From assembly GCA_008360975.2 (NCBI GenBank), contig CM039210.1, positions 6,326,293-6,390,292 of the forward strand: a stretch of DNA of 64,000 nt, read 5' to 3'. The position numbers were made by a program, and so were the translations under genes. Under the pieces are notes generated by a model that was not told where the DNA came from, did no database searches, and worked only from the letters and a program-made list of their open reading frames with translations. This DNA comes from Lichenostomus cassidix (lineage: Eukaryota; Chordata; Aves; Passeriformes; Meliphagidae). Positions 30,223 to 40,593 of this stretch are shown piece after piece. Every line of letters begins with the position of its first letter. Positions within the stretch are counted from its first letter, which is position 1.

Positions 30223-31263
30223 TCAGTCTCTGCTTGTGGATGGACTGGCTTCTTGGTCATCATCAGAAGGATCACTTGGTTGGTGTTCTGCATTCTGGTT
30301 GTCATTTTGAGGTTGCTGGTTCGGTCTCGGGAGCCGCAGGTCAGGGCGGACGCATTTTGCAGGCAGCCATTGTACCCCAGTATCTGTGGAGACGCAAGCA
30401 TACCCACGACCCCAAGCAATAAGCTCATGTGGGCCTTCCCAGGTGTTCGTAAGTAGGTTCTGTACCCATACCTTCGCCCAGGGCAAACGCAACTCGCCTG
30501 ACGACTGCAATGAGAGAAAGTGGTTCAAAATCACAGGATTATTCGAATTTGGTGGCACCGTAAGATGATTGATTGTGTACAAAACTTTCTCCAATCGACT
30601 CTGTGGTGTTTCCCCATGCATTCCCCTTTTTTGCCTTTCCAAGACATGCTTCAGAGTACCATGAGCGCGTTCCACAATGGCTTGGCCAGTAGGAGAATGC
30701 GGAATACCGAATATGTGGTCTAGACCCCATAAATGTAAGAACTGCAGCATCTTCTGTGAGGCGTAGGCAGGACCATTGTCAGTTTTCACAGTGGCTGGCA
30801 CCCCCAGGACCGAGAAGGCTAATTTCCAATGGGCAATGGCATCACAACTTTTTTCTCCAGTATGAGCAGTTGTCCACATAGCTAAGGAGAAAGTGTCAAT
30901 AGACACATGCACATACTTGACCCGGCCAAATTCAGGGATGTGTGTTACATCCGTCTGCCACAACTGTAAGGCCTTTAGACCTCTGGGGTTTACCCCTGGT
31001 GGCAGAGGAGCAGCGAGTCTGTGGCAGTCAGCACAAGCACTGACAATGTCACGAGCCTCTGTTGGCATCAATTGAAACTGCTTCTGCAGGGTATATGCAC
31101 TCTGATGAAATAAATTGTGTGATGCCTTGGCTTGTGCAATTTTGTCAGGCTGAGGTGCCACCCATGCAGGGTTGGCTAGCATGTCAGCCCTGGCATTGCC
31201 TTCTGTTATAAAACCTGGTAAATTGGTGTGGCTTCGAATGTGCAGAATATAATACGGATGCAC
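30223..31263 (-). CDS. pol: ERV-7 RNase H tail and intact integrase
   Basis: An open 346-codon frame. Residues 1-40 finish RNase H (HIRSHTNLPG, then TEGNARADML). The integrase zinc domain is H49-X3-H53 ... C77-X2-C80. The catalytic core has D105 (LWQTDVTH), D162 (KTDNGPAY) and E198 (GQAIVERAH); D162 and E198 are spaced by 35 residues as in all retroviral integrases. The C-terminal domain has WEGPHELIAWGRGYACV and WLPAKCVRP. The tail is Gln/Asn/Ser/Asp-rich. Integrase joins viral DNA to host DNA. The frame is continuous with RNase H upstream except for TGA at 31264-31266. Confidence 0.9.
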   Translation of the reverse strand: MHPYYILHIRSHTNLPGFITEGNARADMLANPAWVAPQPDKIAQAKASHNLFHQSAYTLQKQFQLMPTEARDIVSACADCHRLAAPLPPGVNPRGLKALQLWQTDVTHIPEFGRVKYVHVSIDTFSLAMWTTAHTGEKSCDAIAHWKLAFSVLGVPATVKTDNGPAYASQKMLQFLHLWGLDHIFGIPHSPTGQAIVERAHGTLKHVLERQKRGMHGETPQSRLEKVLYTINHLTVPPNSNNPVILNHFLSLQSSGELRLPWAKVWVQNLLTNTWEGPHELIAWGRGYACVSTDTGVQWLPAKCVRPDLRLPRPNQQPQNDNQNAEHQPSDPSDDDQEASPSTSRD

Positions 31264-32940
31264 TCAAGCCTGAATTGCCTTCCACAGGGTTCGCAATAGA
31301 GAGAACAGAGTCGCATTATTGACTTCTTTTAGAAGTGGACAATCCAAATGTTTGGTTATGTCTGCTACATAAGCAGAATCAGTGACCAGACTCAAAGGCA
31401 CCTGAGACAACCGCTGAAAAGCCATGGCAACTGCTTTCAATTCAACCAGTTGAGCAGAGCCTGTCTCGTGGCCTTTCAGCACCTGCCACTCAGATCCTTC
31501 CTTCCAGGTAACAATGGCCTTTCCTGTTTTCCCAGAACTGTCCGTGAAGACGGTGGGTCCGTGAACTGGCACCCGGCTGTTCTTTGGCTGCAACGTAAGA
31601 TTGACTGAATTTGCCAGCTGCAGCAATTTGTGACTGGGCAGATGATAAGCAATCTGCCCTGAAAAATTCTGCAGTGCACTTTGCAAAGGCACGCTATTAG
31701 CAAGACTCCATTCAAAATTGTCCCATGATACCGGAACAACAATCATTGCAGGATCAGCTGTCATCAATTGTAAACACTGATATCGGCATTTAGTTATCAG
31801 GCAGGCTATCAATTCAAACAATGTGGGTGCTGTCTTTTTTGGCTGATGCGGCAAAAAGACCCATTCCAGGATGTGCAAAGGATCATCCCATTGTTTGTTC
31901 CACTGGCCAATGATACCTGTAGGATGGAGGTCTGGAGCAGTAATGAAAACAGTGATATCAGTAGAGGGATCTACTCGATAAACCTGATGAGCAGAAACAG
32001 CTTGCTGCACTTCATTCAGCACTCGTCGCGCCTCGGGAGTCAATTGCTGAGGTGACTTTAGGTCAGAGTCCCCCTTTAAAATATTAAAAAGTGGGGAAAG
32101 TTGTGCATTGGTCGGTCCCAAATATGGACATAACCAGTTGATGATGCCTAGCAACTTTTGGGCATCATTCAGAGTCTTAATAGAGTCTGAGAACTGCACC
32201 TCTTAATGCTGTATGGTTCTATCCAAAATTTTGACTCCCAAATACTTCCAAGGAGGCTGTTGTTGAACCTTTTCCGGGGCCACTTGCAACCCATAGGAAT
32301 GTAAGGCATTGAGCAGTCGAGGCTGTAACCTCCGCAACTCATCCTGGGTGGCTGCTGCCACCACGGTATCATCCATATAATGGTAGCAGAGTGCCTCAGG
32401 AAACTGCTCACAGATTCCGGACAAGGCCTGCGCGACATACCATTGACAGATAGTCGGGCTATTTTTCATGCCCTGAGGTAACACTCTCCATTGAAATCGC
32501 TTTGCAGGCTCCGCATTGTTAATTGCAGGCACAGTAAAGGCAAACTTTGGTCTGTCATTGGGGTGCAAAGGGATTGTAAAAAAGCAATCCTTCAAATCAA
32601 CGATTAAGATTTCCCACTCTATGGGAATCATTGCGGGTGAAGGCATGCCAGGCTGTAAGCTCCCCATACTTTCCATCACTGCGTTAATTTTTCAGAGATC
32701 TTGCAACAGTCTCCATTTCCCCGATTTTTTCTTAATCACGAAAACTGGGGTGTTCCAGGGACTGGTAGAAGGTTCTATGTGTCCCTGTTTCAGTTGCTCC
32801 TGAACCAGCTGACAAAGGGCGACTAACTTGTCTTTTGGCAGGGGTCACTGTGGTTCCCATATAGGTGTTTTGGTCAGCCATCGTAAAGATAGTGTGGAAT
32901 ACAGTGCGCCCTTGCACACAGTGACCCCTATTAAAAATTT
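31264..32940 (-). pseudogene. pol: ERV-7 reverse transcriptase and RNase H
   Basis: One long frame with three in-frame stops in all: TGA near 32693, TAA at 32203-32205 and TGA at 31264-31266. RT shows [22 protein letters not shown] fingers near 32740, [30 protein letters not shown] and a YMDD near 32368-32380. RNase H has FTDSSGKTGKAI (about 31530), AQLVELKAVAMAF and VTDSAYVAD. The frame begins -1 to protease at the A AAT TTT site. Few defects, so it decayed recently. Confidence 0.85.
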
Positions 32941-33742
32941 GTCATGATTTGCACCCCCCAAGCTGCCAACACGTCCCATCCCCAGAGGTTCACTGGAGCT
33001 GGAGTGACATAAGGCCGAATGGAGGCCGTGTGTCCCTCTGGATCCTTCACCAACATAGGTCGCTTACTCAATCGACTCTGTGTTCTTCCTCCCAACCCTG
33101 CGATATTCAGTCCCACTAGGCACAAAGGCCATGTAGGAGGCCACAAAGTGGCGGAAAGGATTGTTGCATCAGCACCTGTATCGATCAAACCTCGGACTCG
33201 AATTTGATGCGGATGTGCTTTCGGCATGATGAGGGTACATGTCATCTGTGGTGACTCATTGGAGATAGATGCAGCCCAGTAGACCTGCGGAAGTCCTGGC
33301 AGTTCAGTGCCGTCACCTCCGCCAGCTTGCTGGTCTACCCTGGGAACAGAAGACTCACAAGGCAACAAGTGAGCTAGACAAGTGTTTGCAGGAATGGTGA
33401 CAGGGGGATCAGGCGTGGAAACCGTAGCATGAATTTGGCCCTTGAAATCAGCATTTATGAACTCTGGAAGAACCAGGATCCCTTGGCTAGTGGCTTCAGG
33501 CCCCGCCATGAGCAGTGCACCAGTCCCCTGATCCAGGGAACCGTCCACCTCCAAGGGAACCCTGTGGGCTTCGTCAGATTCTAAGACGACTGTTGCTGCG
33601 GTGTAGGCGTTGACTCGGGCTGAGCCTTTGGTGCCTCTTCCACATTCACCGGGTAAGCCTGGGCCATCACCCTGTTCTGGGGGAACTGATGTGATGGGGG
33701 GCAAATCCCCCTTTTTGCACCTCTCTTCACGTTTCCCGACAG
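32931..33742 (-). CDS. pro: ERV-7 dUTPase and aspartic protease
   Basis: An open frame (from the frameshift site through 32931) carrying a diverged dUTPase (GSARVNAYTAA, GPEATSQGILVLPEFINADFKGQI, TCLAHLLPC) followed by retropepsin with DTGA (GLIDTGADATIL, about 33175) and WGWDVLAAWGV near the end. Motif 2 and the Gly-rich motif 5 of dUTPase are weak, so activity is doubtful. It lies -1 to gag across GGGAAAC and ends with TAA at 32931-32933, immediately after a second slippery site. Confidence 0.8.
32934..32940 (-). promoter_or_regulatory. pro-pol -1 frameshift heptamer AAATTTT (ERV-7)
   Basis: Viral strand: acA AAT TTT TAA. A AAT TTT is in X XXY YYZ phase, the protease stop follows at once and RT is in the -1 frame. 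This is the same type of site (A AAU UUN) as used by alpharetroviruses. Confidence 0.75.
33731..33737 (-). promoter_or_regulatory. gag-pro -1 frameshift heptamer GGGAAAC (ERV-7)
   Basis: Viral strand: tcG GGA AAC GTG in the gag frame, shortly after the visible zinc knuckle. The -1 frame is the dUTPase-protease frame. Confidence 0.85.
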
Positions 33743-36700
33743 GGGTCGACCATCTGCATGGTACTGTGACCTGCAGTAGTCTGAAGTGTGACCTGGCCTA
33801 CCACACCTCTTACATTGATGAGTCTCGGTCCCTGAATTTCCCTTTTTTCCTGAATTTTCTTTCTGTTTAGATTTGACCCATTTCCGTTTGTCCCAGATTT
33901 GGGCTGTTTTTGTCCCTGATCAGAGGGTCCCTGATCAAAGGACAAAAATGCAGCCAAGGCGATTTTTCCCTGATTTTCTGACTGCACCCTGGCACAAGCT
34001 CGCATCATCTCCTGCACAGAAGGATCCCCCGGTAGGGCATTGATGATCCTTCTACACTCGTCATTGGCATTGTCTCTTGCCAAATGTTTCAACAGGATCT
34101 GTCTCGTGGACTGATCATCAACCTGCTTTTCCAAAGCTGCTGCCAGCTTCTCAATAAATGACAGGTAAAGTTCAGATTGTGTGGCTAGCACAGGTTTTTC
34201 TCATGAGAACATTCCGCTGTGTTTTATAAATAAAGATAAAGTTTGGATGTTTTTTAAACAGTGTCTCGAGATTTGGACAGTTCAGGCCTGGCCAATCAGG
34301 CCTAGGGGGAGGTTTCTGGCTGAGCAATCTGGGCGACCTCTGAAAAGTCTATATATATTGAAATCAAAATAGTAAATTTCTTCTTTCTTGCCACACTGAG
34401 AACTCGGGTCTTTTTCTCTGCTAGCGGCTCAACAGCGACAAGATTGCCCCTGCTGTATCTTTGTATACTGTGTTTGCGGGGCAACCATCTCAATAGTTTT
34501 CAAAATGGCTCCCATACCGAGCTGTTGGGCTTGCTCCAGGATCCGAGGATCCCAGGCAGCTTGAACGTTGGGGTTAGTGAAAGGTCCCTTACCCATGAGG
34601 ACATTAGCCCCAACCATGCGCCTAGGGTCCTCGGCAGGCAAGGACACATTTTTCTTCATTTGATCCTCAACCAGCGCTTTCCAATTGTCCTCAAAGGCAC
34701 TGTATTGCATGGGGTGAAACAGCACCTGAGCCAAATACATAATATCAAATGGAGCAAGCAAATCACTATTTATCACTCTAAGAACTTGCATCATGGCCAG
34801 AGAAGACACGCCAAACGTAGCTACCTTGGTTGCTAGGTCATTTGTCATACGCCATGCGATGGTGGAGTGGCTGTTCCTTGTGTCCATGGCATCTGGGCCA
34901 GGCACATACACTGGAAAAGCCTGAGCGCCCCCTTGCAGGAAGCCACCACCATCCGAACCTGCCACAGCAGATTCGCATCCCTCCCTCTGTTTGGGCAATC
35001 CAATCTTTTCTATAAGTTCCCAGTCTCCTGCCTCCAGTGCACCCTTCTTGACAGATTCCCAGAACTGCAGGGAGTCACATGGGCGAAAACCCCCACGCCG
35101 TTGCGGCGTCTCCAGGGGTTCGTCAGAGCCCAACACCCTTTCTTTTTTGTTGCCCGCTCGAGCCTCCGCCCAGGAGGAAGAAAACCCTCTTCATCACTGT
35201 CTGAGCCGTCCGAGCAGGGCTTGCAACCAGCATTTCCCATCACAAAGGATGGTGACTGGCCGGAGGCAGTGTCTGCGCTAAGAAACTGCGTGGTGACTGG
35301 GCTGGGGGAGGGGCAGGGAGATGGCGGCGCCACCAGCTCGCCGCCGGGCACGTTTGCCACACCTGCGGGCACAGCGCCAGCACGCTGTGCCAGGGCTGCA
35401 TGTGCCACAGAACCCGGCAGGGGAACCGGCACCTGCCAGGGGCCAAAGCGTCCCCTCGCCACCAGCACCAAACCGGCCACTGGGCCGCCAGGAAGTCCAG
35501 ACCCCATCCAGGGTCCCGGGGGATGGACTTCTGGGCCAGCCACACACGGACAGTGGGACCTGCACGAAAGGACCTCCATCCGCTGCCGAATTCCAGCCAC
35601 CTCGGCCAGTAAATCATGGAAAACCACAAGCGGAGGAATTCCTGCTGTGCCCAGCACAGACCTCGCATCCGCCGAGCTGTGGGGGAGTCGGGCCAGCCCC
35701 GCACTCACAGGAATGCCAATCAAAGCTCCCACAGCGGAAGCACCGCCTGCCGGTGGCGCCCCTTCCAGCCCCGCAACCGCCCCGGAGAGCCGCCCCGACT
35801 GCCAGGCACCAGCCGCAGCCAGCGGATGAGCCGGCGCCTGCTCGCACGGCCCTGACGCCACACTGGTCCCTCCTGCACAGGCCGCAGCTGGCCGCAAACC
35901 TGCTGCAGCTGCGCCAGGTTCTGACAGGGCGCCGGGACCCCCCGTCGGAGGCGGTCCTTCAGGTCCCTGTGCAGCGAGAATGGCGGCAGGTCCTGGAAGC
36001 CGCCCCGCAGGGGCTTGGCAAAACGCCAGCTTCTCCCGAGCCAGCTGCCATCCGCGCGGAAACCCCGCGCCGGCTGAAACCGACGGCAGATCCGGAATCA
36101 GAACCCCCGCAGCCGCAAGTGGCTGGCATGCAGCCAAAGTGAGCAGCTGTGATTCCTGGTCCACCACAACACCCCCCATGTCCGCCCCGCCAGCCCTTGC
36201 CGGGCATCCTGGTTGCCCATGGGGAAGGGGCACGCCGGTGCCATTCTGCAGGGGAGGGGGGGGGTTTCTGAGGCTGCGCACTTCGCAGTGGCAAAGGCGG
36301 GGGGACCTTTGCGGCGGCTGTATCAGAGCCAACCCACGGTCCTCCAGTCCTCATCATCCCGGCTAGCTGCTCCATCGGGTGGACATAAGTGCGCTTCGGT
36401 AGGTCATCTGGAGAAACATATTGAGGTTTCTTGGCTGCATCTGCCGCCAGGGACAGGGCTTCAGAATCCGTCTGGGTCAGCACGTCCTTCACGCACCTCC
36501 CCATGGCTGAGAGCAGGGGTTCCAGGCCCGTGCAACCCTCGAGCTGCGACTCATAAAAGGCCTGCCCCTTCAAAGCGTCCCAAATGTCTCTCCAAACCCC
36601 ATGGAAGCGGATTGTAGTCTTGTCTCCAAGCATCATCTCCGTGGCCAGGGCCCGGCCGACATTGAACCAAAAATCACAGTTCAGAGTCACGTCCCAAACG

Positions 36701-36855
36701 TCCCAGGCCACGTGGCCCTCGACCCATTCCAACAAGGCCCGAGCGACCCGCGGTGCCTGATCGAATGCAGGGTCATCCTCAGAGACCTCCAGAAAAGCCC
36801 GCAAGAGTTCATCCGCAGGAATGGGGGGGTCTATGTCCACATCAGGATCAGCCAT
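33738..36855 (-). pseudogene. gag: ERV-7 gag (matrix, GC-rich linker, capsid, nucleocapsid), split by an LTR
   Basis: I take the start as the ATG at 36853-36855 (MADPDVDIDPP). Matrix runs to about 36380, then a very GC-rich linker coding Ala/Gly/Pro/Arg (35250-36350). Capsid lies at 34441-35050 (SVKKGALEAGDWELIEKIGL, then DAMDTRNSHSTIAWRMTNDLA split in my reading into helices). After the solo LTR (34180-34440) come the capsid end and nucleocapsid, with a CX2CX4HX4C knuckle (CKRCGRPGHTSDYC) near 33800. The reading frame changes at least twice (near 36300 and 35050). The initiating region lies only about 65 bp from the primer site. Confidence 0.7.
34180..34440 (+). mobile_element. Solo LTR of the ERV-7 family in ERV-7 gag, TSD AGATTG
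   Basis: 261 bp, TGTGGCTAGC to AACAGCGACA, plus strand, opposite to its host. AGATTG at 34174-34179 and 34441-34446. Confidence 0.93.
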
Positions 36856-36918
36856 GCCTGAGGGCAGGCAGGGGGGTTTTGGGCCCAGGCGAACCGCGTA
36901 CCTGTCGCTGCGCACAGT

Positions 36919-36935
36919 ACACGTCGGGGTCACCA
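36919..36935 (-). promoter_or_regulatory. ERV-7 primer binding site, tRNA-Trp
   Basis: Viral strand TGGTGACCCCGACGTG, two bases after the LTR end; 16 bases match tRNA-Trp. Confidence 0.88.
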
Positions 36936-36937
36936 GA

Positions 36938-37205
36938 TGTCTCTGTTGAACCCCTAGCAGAGAGAAGAAGTCCAGGTTCTCAGTGTGGCATAAAGAGAGA
37001 TTTTATTAATTAATTCCAACTTACATAGACTTTCAAAGGTCACCCAGATTGGTCAGTTCAAAACCTCACCCTAGGCCCATTGGCCAGGCCTGAACTGTCC
37101 ACATCTTGAGAAACTGTTTTAATAACATCCAAACTTTATCTTTGTTTATAAAACACAGGAAGAAGAAAGAAAGAATTCTCACAGGAAAGGTCTGTGCTAG
37201 CCACA
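36938..37205 (-). mobile_element. ERV-7 5' LTR
   Basis: 268 bp, TGTGGCTAGC (viral start at 37205) to AACAGAGACA, followed by the primer site. The family has at least four solo copies in this window. Confidence 0.93.
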
Positions 37206-37978
37206 TGGAAGAGGCAATAGGCATTGTTAGGGCTTGCCCCAGTTGTAGCCACCATGGTCCAGGCTTAGGAATTGGGGTGAATCCACGGGGTTTGGGCCCT
37301 TGTGAGCTTTGGCAAATGGATGTCACCCATGTCCAGCAGTTTGGCCAGCTAAAGTATGTTCATGTTACAGTCGACACATATAGCAGAATTGTGTGGGCTA
37401 CGGCTCAGGCAGGGGAGAAGGCCTCCCACGTAATACGGCACTTGACAAGCTGCTTTGCTGTCATGGGAGTGCCTCAGCAGATTAAGACCGACAATGGACC
37501 CGCCTATGTCAGTGAAAGATTGCGACGATTCTGCCAACAATGGGGGGTCAAGCATGCAACAGGCATTCCCTACTCACCAACAGGGCAGGCCATTGTCGAA
37601 CGAGCAAATCAAATCCTGAAGTGATACCTGGACAAGTTTGATGAAATCCGTGATATATACAAAAGGCTTTCTAAAACATTGCTTGTATTAAACTATTTGT
37701 GCATTTTTTCAGATCAAGATTCTCCTCCTGCACAGGTGCATGGCCGAATTGCAGCCTCAGAGCATAAGGCACCTATGATGGTTATGTGTCGCGACCCTTG
37801 CACAGGCCTGTGGCAAGGCCCAGCAGAGGTGAAATATGTAGGGCGTGGTTACATGTGTGTGCTTACATCCACAGGTACACAGTGGGTCCCTGCGAAATGG
37901 ACCAAGGCTGTTCCTCGTGCTGCTAGTGATCAAAGTTCTAGTGTCGAGCCCAGCCATGACCCTCATAACGAAGGTTGA
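37206..37978 (+). pseudogene. pol: ERV-6 integrase, right part
   Basis: Right of ERV-7 the frame resumes with the CPSC zinc pair, then the catalytic core: DVTHVQQFG (first Asp), [13 protein letters not shown] (second Asp), GQAIVERAN (Glu) with D-X35-E spacing. A TGA at 37622-37624 ends the first frame. The C-terminal domain follows at 37679-37978 (WQGPAEVKYVGRGYMCV, WVPAKWTK). It overlaps the start of env. Confidence 0.85.
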
Positions 37979-38655
37979 AGACAGACAAAACTTGTGGGTG
38001 ACTTGGGCCAATGCAACACATAATCCAGAATTCTGCCTCAGCTTGCAATCAGCCACTGCTCCATTTAGAACATGCTTAGTTGGAATACCTTTGTTTAGTT
38101 TTGAAGCATTTAGCAATTATAGCACGTATACAAAGTGCTCTACAGCAAAAAGAACCTCTTGGTGTGCTGCAAACTTAATCAACCGCTTAAACAATACCTT
38201 GCCATGGGACCCCCAGGAGTTGCAACTTCCTGGGCTCCATGAAAATTGGCAACACCTCTAACAATTGGACCCAAACGTGTATTTGGTTTGGGGGTGGACG
38301 ACAAGGCCTAAATCCATATCTGAGCCACTCTAATGAAGGGTGGACAAATGTCAGCCCTATAAATATAGCAGAGTACTCACACACTGTTAAAGGCGGCTAT
38401 TGCGGGAGCAACAACACTGTCAATCAAAGTTTGGGTGCCTTGGGAGCTGACATAAAAAACCCATCAATTACAATTTGGAACAATAGAACACCCAAAGCGT
38501 TGCCCCCATCTCTGTTTTTAATATGTGGAGACAGGGCATGGCAAGGAATCCCTCATAACATCTTTGGCGGGACATGCTATTTAGGAGAATTGACACTTCT
38601 GGCGCCCAACCAATGCCTATGGCTCAACATAGCTGCTGAGCCAGGGCGCCAGTGA
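37845..38655 (+). pseudogene. env: ERV-6 env surface subunit
   Basis: It begins inside the integrase C-terminus with a hydrophobic signal-like segment (LFLVLLVIKVLV) and then resembles alpharetroviral SU: NLWVTWANATHNPEFCLSL, TCLVGIP, LQLPG. A frame change near 38240-38260 links to 38239-38655, which has many N-glycosylation sequons (NNT, NNTVNQS). A TGA at 38653-38655 closes it just before the TM region. There is no extra frame between integrase and env, unlike ERV-4. Confidence 0.8.
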
Positions 38656-39225
38656 CGTTCACTGTCTCACCAACTAGACCCACAGTGCAAGGATGATGTT
38701 GAGTTGTGGTCTGTAACAGCTAAGGTGTTTGCCTCCCTGTTCACCCCCGGAGTAGCTGCTGCACGTGCCCTTAGGCAGATTGAGAAACTAGCATGCTGGA
38801 CAGTTAAGCAAGCAAATGTTACTACTGATGTTATTTCTCAATTGCTGCTTGATCAGAAGAGCTTGCGACATGCTGTGCTTCAAAATCAAGCTGTCATTGA
38901 TTTTTTATTGTTAGCTCAAGGCCATGGCTGTGAAGTCTTTGAAGGGATGTACTGCTTTAATTTGTCAGATCATAGCGATTCCATCCATAAGCAGCTACAG
39001 TGTCTGAAAAAACACACCTCCACAATTACAGTTGATGTCAATCCTTTTGATAAATGGTTATCATCCCTGTTTGGAGGTCTGTCACCACAGCTAATAACCT
39101 TGATTAAAGAAGGACTACGTTGGCAGGGAGTTTTCATATTAATAATTGTTGTAATAAAAATTGCCTATAGCTGTGTTAATAAGCAAATTAGTCAAGCAAC
39201 CAACGGAGTCTTGCTCGCACAAAAG
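38656..39225 (+). pseudogene. env: ERV-6 env transmembrane subunit
   Basis: The open frame holds an internal fusion-peptide-like segment (FASLFTPGVAAARAL), a helix, an immunosuppressive-like AVIDFLLLAQGHG, and the cysteine motif CEVFEGMYC, in which the first Cys of the terminal CC is Tyr, so covalent SU attachment would be altered. The hydrophobic anchor is at about 39125-39180 (WQGVFILIIVVIKIAY). The tail merges with the polypurine tract. Confidence 0.82.
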
Positions 39226-39242
39226 AAAAAAAGAGGGGGAAT
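39226..39242 (+). promoter_or_regulatory. ERV-6 polypurine tract
   Basis: AAAAAAAGAGGGGGAAT precedes the 3' LTR start TGTCACAG. Confidence 0.8.
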
Positions 39243-39651
39243 TGTCACAGAATGGCTTCAAGATCGCGGTCGTGAATCCTTGGGAGGTTTGTGGGAACAA
39301 GACCATTGTTAGCTAAAGTAGGCCATACAGGCCGCGGCAGTGTGCTTGAGCCCTGGGAATGCTCCATGAGAAAGGTACTGGGAAGCGCAGCTGTGCCCTT
39401 GAGCTCTGAGGGAGTACCGTAAAGAATGTACCAGGAGGGAACTTGCGATTGAGAAGAATGAGGGGGGAACCCTAAAAGTGTGAGAATGGAATGCAATAGA
39501 ATGTAAATTGTAACCTGTGTGATTAACCAGTAGATTAGTGATCAATAAATATAAGCATTGTAACAGTATATAAACCGCGCACACAGTAAAACAAATGAAG
39601 CTTGCTTATCACTCATGTTGAGCTGGCGTCCTCCTTCCCTTGCTTTCGACA
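39243..39651 (+). mobile_element. ERV-6 3' LTR
   Basis: 409 bp, TGTCACAG to TTTCGACA, with TATATAAACC at about 39568. Followed by the CTCTGC duplication. Confidence 0.9.
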
Positions 39652-40593
39652 CTCTGCTGTCACCCCCACCCTCTTAAGAAACAGTCTCTCTGCTCACCCC
39701 CCTTCCCTCTTTCCAAACCAGCAACACAGGCAGGGGGCAGGGTGAGGGGGTTTGTTTTTGGTCAGTCCATCAGAGAGAGGGGTTCTCTACTTAGCCATGG
39801 GGTCCCTCCCACGAGAGACAGTCCTCTGGGAACTTCTTTGGCATGGGTCCAATCTCACGAGCAACATCGCGCCTGAATTCTGCTGCAACATGAGTTCTTT
39901 TGTCCATAAGGTGCTGTGCAGACTCTCCCGAGCCGAGGCCAGGCTGCTTCCATCCCAGGAGCAAGGCCTTTCTCTCCCTTGCAAGGCCTTTGTAGCTTTA
40001 ACTCTTTAGATGAGACTCCAACTGGATCATAGCTTCCTTCAGGCATCCACCTGCTCCTCTGGCATGGGCTGTGGGTGGATTTCTGCATCCTTGTGGACTC
40101 CATGGGCTGCAGGGGGACCACCTGCTCCCCCCATGGTCTTCACCACAGCTAGCAGAGGGTTTTCAGCTCCGGCACCTGGAGCACCTCCTCCCCCACCTTC
40201 TCCACTGACCTTGGCTTCTCCATGCTGTTCTCCCTTCACATATTTTTACCTCCACCTCCTCCTCCTCCTCTAACTACAAAAAAGTGCATGCCTACCTTGT
40301 TTTGATTTCTTCTTAAATATGTTTTCACAGAGGCGTAACTAGCACCTCTAATTGGCCCAAACTTGGCCAGCAGCATGTCCATCACTCTCAGAGCCATCAG
40401 AGATTGGCTCTGCTGGACTTGATGTAAAAACTTCCAGAACTTTCACTCAGGACACACAGGAGCCATCTTTGTGCCACTCCCCACTCCTCAGACACTTCCC
40501 CAGGCCTACCACAACAGCTTCTGAGGGGTCCAAATTTCTCCTAGATGTTAAAAAATACTTTACTGATGTTTTGGGCCAATCAAAACCACCACA
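39652..40593 (-). mobile_element. Inverted ERV-L-like LTR, right part
   Basis: Continues 22870-23325. Total about 1.4 kb. Inverted ends TGTCGGGG and ACCACCACA; flanks CTTAC (22865-22869) and CTCAT (40594-40598) could be a decayed 5-bp duplication (two transitions). The right 470 bp is the inverse of 63543-64000. Confidence 0.75.

Larger units (their letters stand above)
28914..37205 (-). mobile_element. ERV-7: env-less class II provirus, TSD TGGAAG
   Basis: A minus-strand element with LTRs at 36938-37205 (5') and 28914-29654 (3', containing another LTR). Flanks TGGAAG at 28908-28913 and 37206-37211 are identical. Order from right to left: primer site, gag, dUTPase/protease, RT, RNase H, integrase, then only about 0.27 kb before the polypurine tract, so env is absent. 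Two solo LTRs of its own family lie in it (29926-30188, 34180-34440). It inserted into ERV-6 integrase. Confidence 0.92.
23326..39651 (+). mobile_element. ERV-6: provirus with alpha-like env, TSD CTCTGC
   Basis: The LTR-bounded element has flanks CTCTGC at 23320-23325 and 39652-39657. Order: LTR, primer site, gag, dUTPase, protease, RT, RNase H, integrase, env, LTR. Integrase is split by ERV-7 (28914-37205) and RT by a solo LTR (27264-27524). Without insertions it is about 7.8 kb. Its genes are less broken than those of ERV-4. Confidence 0.9.

Noticed and set aside
35010..36332. 440-codon minus-strand and 320-codon plus-strand frames as host proline-rich genes
   Set aside because: Both arise from the GC-rich ERV-7 gag linker; high GC lengthens chance frames, and the region lies inside a provirus with a target duplication.
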